From the NCBI GenBank assembly GCA_020048915.1, contig JAIFLU010000166.1, positions 1 through 39,829 on the forward strand: a stretch of 39,829 nucleotides of DNA, given 5' to 3'. The stretch's first letter is position 1. Every line of letters begins with the position of its first letter. This DNA comes from Bacteroidota bacterium (GTDB taxonomy: Bacteria; Bacteroidota; Bacteroidia; Bacteroidales; JAAUTT01). Under the pieces are notes generated by a model that was given only the letters and a program-made list of their open reading frames with translations, was not told the DNA's origin and ran no database searches. Below, one piece after another: positions 33,599-39,829 of this stretch. The position numbers and the translations under genes were made by a program.

Positions 33599-36100
33599 AT
33601 GGTACAAAGAAACAATTTGAGTGATAGTAAACTAAAGAGTTCTCCAACCCTTGATGTCCGAAGCGGCATGGACGTTGAATCGCTAAAACAGGCTATTACA
33701 GAACATTTGTTTTTCCAGCAGGGCCGGAATATTGTGAATACCTCTCTTAACGACCTGTACATGGCTGTTTCGTATACCGTACGCGACAGGCTTAAACAAC
33801 GTGAACATGGAACCATGAATGCGGTATTTGAAAATAAAGATGTACGGCTGGTTAGTTACCTGTCGGCTGAGTTTCTTATGGGACCGCAGTTAGGCGTCAA
33901 CCTTATTGCATTGGATATTTTTGAAGAAGTAAAACAAGCTGTTGAGGAGCTTGGCTTTAATTTCGACGAAATTGTTGTACAAGAAGAAGAACCAGGTCTT
34001 GGCAATGGAGGTTTAGGCCGTTTAGCTGCATGTTATATCGATTCGCTGGCCTCACAGCAAATACCGGCTATTGGCTATGGAATACGCTATGAGTTTGGCA
34101 TCTTCGATCAGGATATCCGGGATGGCTGGCAGGTTGAAAAAACAGACAAATGGTTGCGTAAAGGAAACCCTTGGGAGAGCGCCAGGCCTGAGATTGCGGT
34201 GAATGTAAATTTCGGCGGGCATACCGAATCGTACGTAGATTCCAATGGGCATAAACGTTTCCGCTGGAAACCCGATTATATGGTGCGAGGAATTCCTTAC
34301 AACACCCCGGTAATGGGATACCATGTTTCCTCATGCAATTTTCTTCGCCTTTGGAAATCGGAAGCCGAGGAATCATTTGACTTTTCATCATTCAATCAGG
34401 GCGATTATTATAAAGCAGTTGATTATAAAGTGAAGTCGGAAAATATCAGCAAGGTACTGTATCCCAACGATGAAATGCTGGAAGGGAAAAAGCTCCGTCT
34501 CAAACAGCAATACTTCTTTGTTTCATGCTCCATGCAGGACATGATGAATATACATATTCGATTTGAAGGCAAACCAGAAGAATTTCATAAACGATGGGCC
34601 ATACAGCTTAACGATACCCATCCGGCAGTGTCAGTGGCCGAACTCATGCGCATACTCGTGGATGAATATCAAATTGATTGGGACACTGCGTGGGATTCAA
34701 CTTGCAAAACATTTAGTTATACAAATCATACCCTTCTTCCTGAAGCATTAGAAACATGGTCCGTCAGCCTCTTCGCCTATCTGATACCTCGTGTTCTTGA
34801 GATTATTTATGAAATTAATTATCGCTTTTTGAATGAAGTACGAATGCGGTTTCCGGGTGATGTAGACAGACTTTCGCGCATGTCTATCATCGACGAGAGT
34901 GGAGGGAAAAAAGTACGTATGGCTAACCTGGCTTGTGTAGGTAGTTGTGCAATTAATGGTGTGGCAGCCCTGCATACCGAACTGCTAAAGAAACAAGTGT
35001 TGCATGATTGGGTAGAAATGTTCCCTCAACGTTTCTATAATGTAACCAACGGAGTAACACCACGTCGATTTGTAGTATTGAGCAATCCGGGATTAAGCAA
35101 GCTTATTACCAATTCAATTGGCGATACATGGCCCGGTAAGCTCGAAGAACTCCGCAAGCTCGAACCTTTTGCAAATGATGCTGCTTTCGTAGAACAATTC
35201 AGAAATGTAAAACTCGAGAATAAAAAAATCCTTGCAACATTGATTAAAGAAAGAACTGGAATTAGTGTCGATCCAACTTCCATGTTCGATATACATGTAA
35301 AGCGTATTCACGAATACAAACGCCAGCATCTTAATGTATTAAATATTATTACGCGTTATATGCGTATTAAGCAAAATCCAACCCTCGATATTGCCCCCCG
35401 AACATTTATTTTTGGAGGCAAAGCAGCACCTGGCTATTTTTCAGCTAAACTCATGATTAAATTCATCACCTCGGTTGGAGATGTGATAAACAAAGACCCT
35501 GACATGAAAGATCGGCTTAAAGTGGTGTTCTTCCCCAATTTTAACGTTACAAATGCACAACATATTTACCCAGCTGCTGACCTTTCGGAACAGATCTCGA
35601 CAGCAGGCAAAGAAGCCAGTGGTACAGGTAACATGAAATTTAGCATGAACGGAGCCCTCACTATTGGCACGCTCGATGGGGCTAATGTCGAAATACGCGA
35701 AGAAGTAGGCAACGAAAATTTCTTCCTGTTTGGGCTAACCGCAGCTCAGGTTGATGAAACCAGAAATAGTGGCTATAATCCGCATTATATTTACGAACAC
35801 AATGATGAATTGCGCCAGGTAATAAACATGATTAATTCCGGATATTTCTCTAAAGGCGATTGCGAACTGTTTAAACCAATTACCAACAATTTGTTGTGGC
35901 TCGATCCATATATGCTTATGGCCGATTATCCTTTGTATACTGCCTGTCAGGACATAGTTGCCAACACCTGGAAAAACCCCTCTGAGTGGAATAGGATGGC
36001 AATTCTGAATGTCGCCAGAATGGGCAAGTTCTCCTCAGATCGATCTATTCAGGATTATTGCGATAAAATTTGGAATGTTAAACCGTTTAAGGTTAGGTGA
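33599..36100 (+). CDS. glgP: glycogen/starch/alpha-glucan phosphorylase
   Basis: 833 residues from the ATG at 33599; the in-frame GTG at 33542 is less likely because a promoter-like box lies between. It is a GT35 phosphorylase of the classical length. Landmarks are 'SAEFLMGPQLGVNL' near the N-terminus, 'EPGLGNGGLGRLAACYIDSLA', 'AIGYGIRYEFGIF', 'QLNDTHPAVSVAELMRILVDE', 'TNGVTPRRFV' and 'KRIHEYKRQHLN'. The pyridoxal-phosphate Lys680 lies in 'GTGNMKFSMNGALTIGTLDGAN'. It releases glucose-1-phosphate from alpha-1,4-glucan chains using phosphate, in the cytoplasm. No other glycogen gene is adjacent. It is convergent with rlmN, with 201 bp between them and no obvious terminator. Confidence 0.97.
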   Translation: MVQRNNLSDSKLKSSPTLDVRSGMDVESLKQAITEHLFFQQGRNIVNTSLNDLYMAVSYTVRDRLKQREHGTMNAVFENKDVRLVSYLSAEFLMGPQLGVNLIALDIFEEVKQAVEELGFNFDEIVVQEEEPGLGNGGLGRLAACYIDSLASQQIPAIGYGIRYEFGIFDQDIRDGWQVEKTDKWLRKGNPWESARPEIAVNVNFGGHTESYVDSNGHKRFRWKPDYMVRGIPYNTPVMGYHVSSCNFLRLWKSEAEESFDFSSFNQGDYYKAVDYKVKSENISKVLYPNDEMLEGKKLRLKQQYFFVSCSMQDMMNIHIRFEGKPEEFHKRWAIQLNDTHPAVSVAELMRILVDEYQIDWDTAWDSTCKTFSYTNHTLLPEALETWSVSLFAYLIPRVLEIIYEINYRFLNEVRMRFPGDVDRLSRMSIIDESGGKKVRMANLACVGSCAINGVAALHTELLKKQVLHDWVEMFPQRFYNVTNGVTPRRFVVLSNPGLSKLITNSIGDTWPGKLEELRKLEPFANDAAFVEQFRNVKLENKKILATLIKERTGISVDPTSMFDIHVKRIHEYKRQHLNVLNIITRYMRIKQNPTLDIAPRTFIFGGKAAPGYFSAKLMIKFITSVGDVINKDPDMKDRLKVVFFPNFNVTNAQHIYPAADLSEQISTAGKEASGTGNMKFSMNGALTIGTLDGANVEIREEVGNENFFLFGLTAAQVDETRNSGYNPHYIYEHNDELRQVINMINSGYFSKGDCELFKPITNNLLWLDPYMLMADYPLYTACQDIVANTWKNPSEWNRMAILNVARMGKFSSDRSIQDYCDKIWNVKPFKVR

Positions 36101-36301
36101 TTATCAAGCCAACGTGCATTAAAGCTGAAACCAAAATATTCCATCGTTAAGGGTCAAAAATTATTTGATTTTCAGGTTTATGAATAATGGAGGAATTATC
36201 AATTTCAGTTAGGTAAGTTGTTAGGGACAAAACTTCCCCTTATCTGCCCTAGTTCATAATGGTTGCTTATTTAACGTCTGTAAATTGGGCTTATAAAACG
36301 G

Positions 36302-37330
36302 CTATTTTTCCTGCAATTGTTTTGTCGACAATAACCCACATGCGGCATAAATATCCAGTCCCCGCGATGCCCGAACTGTAGTAAGAATACCTTTTGCATT
36401 CAGGGCCTCTTTAAATGCCTGTACCGACGATTCATCACTTCCCTCGAGTGGAGTTCCGGGCACCGGATGGAACCGGATAAGGTTAATCCGGCATCGGATG
36501 CCATTGAGGATTTTAGTCATTTGCTGCACATGCCGTGGCGTGTCGTTCAAGTTTTTAAAAACAATATATTCGAACGATACCCTGCGCTGTAAACCAAAGT
36601 CGAAGCCTTTAATTTCCTTCAGTACTTCCTTAATGGGATACACATGTTCTACAGGCATTAGTTTCCGACGCTCTTCATCAAATGGGTTATGGAGGCTTAC
36701 AGCCAGGTGACATTTGCTTTTCTCCAGAAACTCCTTCATTCCCGGAATTATGCCAATTGTTGAAACCGTAATACGTTTTGGGCTCCATCCATAGCCATAA
36801 CCGGCGGTCAAAATTTCAAGACTATTTAAAACCTGCTGCAGATTATCGAAGGGCTCGCCCATGCCCATGTATACCAGGTTTGTTAATTGGTCGCGCTCTG
36901 GTATGCTGGCTATTTGATTGAGTATTTCGCCACAGGAAAGGTTTCCCTGAAATCCTTGCTTCCCGGTCATACAGAATAAGCACCCCATTTTGCATCCCAC
37001 TTGCGACGATACGCATAGCGTTGCTCTGTCCTTATCAGGAATATAGGCTGCTTCAATAAATTTTCCGTTGGTTGTCGGGAAAAGGTATTTTTTTGTTCCA
37101 TCAACAGAAGTTTGGACTTTAGAGAATGGAACCAACCCTAAATCGAAATGCTCTTTGAGTAATTCGCGTGCTTTTGCCGAAAGGTTGGTCATTGCATCAA
37201 TCGATTGGACATGCTTTTTGTAAAGCCATTCGGAAATTTGTTTAGCAGTAAAACCTGGCAGGTTCAGACCTTTTACAATGTCTTGTATTTCTGTCAGGGT
37301 TTTGCCATATAACGAATCCTTCTTCTCCAT
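36302..37330 (-). CDS. rlmN: dual-specificity 23S rRNA/tRNA adenine-C2-methyltransferase RlmN
   Basis: 342 residues, the usual length. The helical N-terminal accessory domain ('AKQISEWLYKKH') is followed by the radical-SAM core. The cluster cysteines CxxxCxxC are Cys113, Cys117 and Cys120 in 'GCKMGCLFCMTGKQGF'. The motif 'NLVYMGMGEPFDNL' and the SAM-binding 'SLHNPFDEERRKLMPV' are intact, and the catalytic C-terminal Cys331 is in 'YAACGLLS'. It methylates C2 of A2503 in 23S rRNA and of A37 in some tRNAs. A decayed copy of residues 273-297 lies about 3 kb away, at 33312, on the same strand, beyond the glycogen phosphorylase gene. Confidence 0.97.
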   Translation of the reverse strand: MEKKDSLYGKTLTEIQDIVKGLNLPGFTAKQISEWLYKKHVQSIDAMTNLSAKARELLKEHFDLGLVPFSKVQTSVDGTKKYLFPTTNGKFIEAAYIPDKDRATLCVSSQVGCKMGCLFCMTGKQGFQGNLSCGEILNQIASIPERDQLTNLVYMGMGEPFDNLQQVLNSLEILTAGYGYGWSPKRITVSTIGIIPGMKEFLEKSKCHLAVSLHNPFDEERRKLMPVEHVYPIKEVLKEIKGFDFGLQRRVSFEYIVFKNLNDTPRHVQQMTKILNGIRCRINLIRFHPVPGTPLEGSDESSVQAFKEALNAKGILTTVRASRGLDIYAACGLLSTKQLQEK

Positions 37331-37487
37331 TTCCAGTATTTATTATTTCGAAACAAAAGTAATGGGTTTTAGTTTTAATAAAATGGTTCTGCGAATTATG
37401 GATTCCAATTTCACAAAGTACAAAAATATGCTTATAAATTAGGTCTGCAGAACTATCTCTTAAGTTTGGTCGGGGTAGCTTTTGGTA

Positions 37488-39557
37488 TTATTTCGTTTTT
37501 AAAGGCAGAGTGAAAAAGAAAGTACTTCCTTTGCCTACCTCCGATTCGAGCCATATTTTGCCTTCTAAAAGATCTAAAAGGCCTTTTACAATGGATAATC
37601 CAAGACCATTTCCACCATATAATTGATTTGAGTTTTGATGTGCCTGAATAAAGCGCTCAAAAATTTCGGTGTGCCGGTTTGCAGGTATTCCAATGCCTGT
37701 GTCTTTGACATAAAATAGAAGATCATTTTCGTTTTTGAGACTACACCCTACTTCAATATTTCCGGTTTGGGTATATTTAAAGGCGTTTCCAATAAGGTTA
37801 ATCAGGATCTGTTTAAGCTTCACCGGATCACTATAAGCAATGGTATTGGCTACTTTACTGTCAAGTACTATATTGAAAGCTAAATTATGTTTTCTTATTT
37901 TTTTTTGAAACTCACCAAAGAAAGTATCAATTTCGTGCAAAAGTTTTTCTATCCTAATTTCCTCAAGATTCAAGGTTAGTTGTCCCGATTCAATTTTCGA
38001 TATATCAAGGATTCCATTTATTATTTCAATTAAATCGGTTCCCCGTTCATTAATTATTCTGGAAAATTTTTCAAGTTTTTCTTTATTATCGTAACATCTG
38101 GGCAATAATTCGGCAAAGCCCATAATAGCGTTTAGTGGAGTGCGAATTTCGTGGCTCATATTTTGCAAAAAAGCAGTTTTTAACCGATCGCTCTCCTCTG
38201 CTTTTTCTTTAGATTTTTGCAGTTCTGAGTTTAATTGTTTGTACCTCTCATTTTGACTTGCTATTTGAGCATTTTGCTCCTTTAATAAGAATTCGGCTTG
38301 TTTGCGTTCGGTTATATCTTTGGCAAATCCCAAATACCGGAATTCTGAAAGCTTTATACCCTCTACTGACCACCATCTTTTACTATTATTTTTATGCACA
38401 AACTCAAACTCTGCCGACATGCGTCCCTGCTCTTTTAGTGCGATGAAATATTGCATGTCCTGCTCCATTGTTTCAGGAGGTTGAAGATCCCGGACAGATA
38501 GAGCAAGGAGTTCAGTCTCTGCATATCCTGTAATTATTGAGGCCGCTGGATTTACCTCAATATATTTACCCGTTTCGTTTACGACAAAAATACCATCGGG
38601 AGCGGTATTTACATAACTTTTGAATTTCGCCTCACTTTCGCGCAATATTTCTTTTTGTTTTAAAAGGTCTTTTGTAGCTCGAAATACTTGTTTTCGGAGC
38701 AAAACAATAAAAACAAATGCAGCTAGTATAAGAAAACCAATAGCAGCCAAGAAATAGCTTAACCACTGGGGAAATATTTCTATTTTCCCTACAGTACCAT
38801 GCGACCACTTTTGACGGGCCTGATTATAAACAGAAAATTCCTGATGTCTCCATTTGTTTAGATATTTATCCAGGATTTCGGCCAATTCTTTGTTTTCTCC
38901 TTTTTTTACAGCAAAAAAGATATCAAAAGGATTAAACACAACGCCAGTCGACCTGATTCTGAATTCTTTTTGTTTTGCTACACCAAATGTGCTGTTCACA
39001 ATGCCAGCATCTACTTTTTTTTCTTTAACGGCAGTAAAAACTTCATCAAATCCGGACATTTCAACGAAATTACATTCAATGCCAAATTTTTTAACCAGAT
39101 CGATAAAATATTGCGCATTAAAATCGCCTTTCATAATAGCGACAGTCTTACCTTGAACCTCTTTAATGTTATCAATTTCCGATTCAAATGTCACATATAA
39201 TTCTCCCCAAACGGTCAAAAGCGGGGTTTTGCAATAGTCTAAAAACAAAGCACGCTCGGGAGTATATGCTACACTTGGCATCACATCAATGTTACCTGAT
39301 TTTATCCGATCAATACCTTCACTCCACGATCCATAAATATATTCAAACCGAATATCTTCGTTTTTTTCGATTTCTTTGAGGGCATCTACATAAAAACCCT
39401 TAACAATTCCATCGTTATCCTGAAAAATAGCCGGATAATAGTTAAATGCCCCAACACGAAAAATTTTCGTACCATTCGCCATAAGCTTAAGGCAGGTGAT
39501 ATTTATTGATAGTGCAAAGAAGAGGATTAGAATATATTTTAATGCGTTTTTCATCAT
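37488..39557 (-). CDS. sensor histidine kinase with periplasmic solute-binding and PAS domains
   Basis: 689 residues. The signal peptide or first helix is at about 6-24. A family 3 solute-binding domain spans about 31-255 ('FRVGAFNYYPAIFQDNDGIVKGFYVDAL', 'IDVMPSVAYTPERALFLDYC'). A transmembrane helix follows at about 267-287, then a PAS domain (305-418), HisKA with His469 in '[16 protein letters not shown]', and HATPase with 'IGNAFKYT', 'KDTGIGIP' and 'GNGLGLSIVKGL'. It has no receiver domain. It should sense a small periplasmic molecule, possibly an amino acid, and pass phosphate to an unlinked regulator. The region around HisKA ('LNSELQKSKEKAEESDRLKTAFLQ') closely parallels that of the frameshifted kinase at 19140, so the two are paralogues. 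Start at 39557; the next codon, ATG at 39554, is equally possible. Confidence 0.94.
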   Translation of the reverse strand: MMKNALKYILILFFALSINITCLKLMANGTKIFRVGAFNYYPAIFQDNDGIVKGFYVDALKEIEKNEDIRFEYIYGSWSEGIDRIKSGNIDVMPSVAYTPERALFLDYCKTPLLTVWGELYVTFESEIDNIKEVQGKTVAIMKGDFNAQYFIDLVKKFGIECNFVEMSGFDEVFTAVKEKKVDAGIVNSTFGVAKQKEFRIRSTGVVFNPFDIFFAVKKGENKELAEILDKYLNKWRHQEFSVYNQARQKWSHGTVGKIEIFPQWLSYFLAAIGFLILAAFVFIVLLRKQVFRATKDLLKQKEILRESEAKFKSYVNTAPDGIFVVNETGKYIEVNPAASIITGYAETELLALSVRDLQPPETMEQDMQYFIALKEQGRMSAEFEFVHKNNSKRWWSVEGIKLSEFRYLGFAKDITERKQAEFLLKEQNAQIASQNERYKQLNSELQKSKEKAEESDRLKTAFLQNMSHEIRTPLNAIMGFAELLPRCYDNKEKLEKFSRIINERGTDLIEIINGILDISKIESGQLTLNLEEIRIEKLLHEIDTFFGEFQKKIRKHNLAFNIVLDSKVANTIAYSDPVKLKQILINLIGNAFKYTQTGNIEVGCSLKNENDLLFYVKDTGIGIPANRHTEIFERFIQAHQNSNQLYGGNGLGLSIVKGLLDLLEGKIWLESEVGKGSTFFFTLPLKTK

Positions 39558-39829
39558 TGCATCTTTTGGCTTATTGGTTAATGGCGTTCAAAATTAATTG
39601 GAAAATTTCGGTTAACTCAACCGGTCTGAAGTTAAAAAGGGTTATTTCTACCATTTTTGATTGTCCTTAATTTTCGTAAAATAAAGATCCGCTAATAAAG
39701 TTAATAAAAAACGATTTCATCCTAAAACGGAGGCGAAAAATATAAGACTAAAATCTAATTAATAAGGTTCAGCTATATGTACCATGCTGTTTTTAAATGC
39801 ATGGGAGTATAATTTCAACTTAAAAATAT

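Noticed and set aside
33445..33816. 123-residue minus-strand frame at the 5' end of glycogen phosphorylase
   Set aside because: It is antisense to the phosphorylase start and intergenic DNA, with no recognisable domain.
36101..36301. Gap between glycogen phosphorylase and rlmN, searched for a terminator or further rlmN remnant
   Set aside because: No convincing hairpin or coding similarity could be found by eye.
39558..39829. AT-rich end of the window, with TAACTTTA on the minus strand near 39696-39703
   Set aside because: It could be a promoter for the kinase, but the leader would be about 140 bases and the match is imperfect; nothing else is visible.

Overview
The window is a piece of a Bacteroidota chromosome. 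The evidence is the gene families (a GWxTD-domain lipoprotein, a TlpA-type thioredoxin lipoprotein, PP2C/SpoIIE phosphatases with the typical linker, a fused O-/N-acyltransferase of the OlsF/GlsF type), the lack of clear Shine-Dalgarno sites, and repeated TAnnTTTG-type -7 promoter boxes just upstream of genes. The glycosidases and the Cache-domain chemoreceptor suggest a free-living polysaccharide degrader, perhaps of the Marinilabiliales type. That placement is inference. No rRNA, tRNA, CRISPR array, phage or complete transposon was seen.

Layout. 1-1096: 3' end of a GH29-type alpha-L-fucosidase and a convergent TauE/SafE transporter. 1328-5409: a lipoprotein, a terminator or attenuator hairpin, then a large TerB-like/ABCG half-transporter. 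5404-8573 (minus): a SpoIIE-type phosphatase followed by a RecF/OLD-like coiled-coil ATPase. 8840-12570 (minus): a secreted GH42 beta-galactosidase and an AT-rich TlpA-like lipoprotein. 12761-15000: the OlsF/GlsF-like acyltransferase, bracketed by two short inverted-repeat elements with shared ends; one has an 8-bp target duplication. 15024-17506 (minus): a LysE exporter and aspS. 17743-20636: a hybrid sensor kinase split by a one-base frameshift. 20871-21453: two small unrecognised membrane-anchored proteins. 21531-25804 (minus): pirin, YceI, an AraC regulator and a chemoreceptor. 26113-27642: dnaB. 27646-30909 (minus): a GWxTD lipoprotein and an ABC-F ATPase. 31161-33140: rlmD and a PssA-like phosphatidyltransferase. 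33155-33445: a nested inverted-repeat element next to a decayed rlmN fragment. 33599-36100: glycogen phosphorylase. 36302-37330: intact rlmN. 37488-39557: a solute-binding-domain sensor kinase.

How the genes work together. Most of the window is housekeeping (AspRS, DnaB, RlmD, RlmN, ABC-F, PssA, glycogen phosphorylase) mixed with signalling and envelope functions. The best candidates for undescribed systems are the lipoprotein + TerB-like/ABCG pair and the phosphatase + OLD-like ATPase pair. These meet tail to tail with a 6-bp stop overlap. The clearest sequence-level discoveries are the foldback mobile elements around the acyltransferase gene and the rlmN relic 3 kb from the intact gene.
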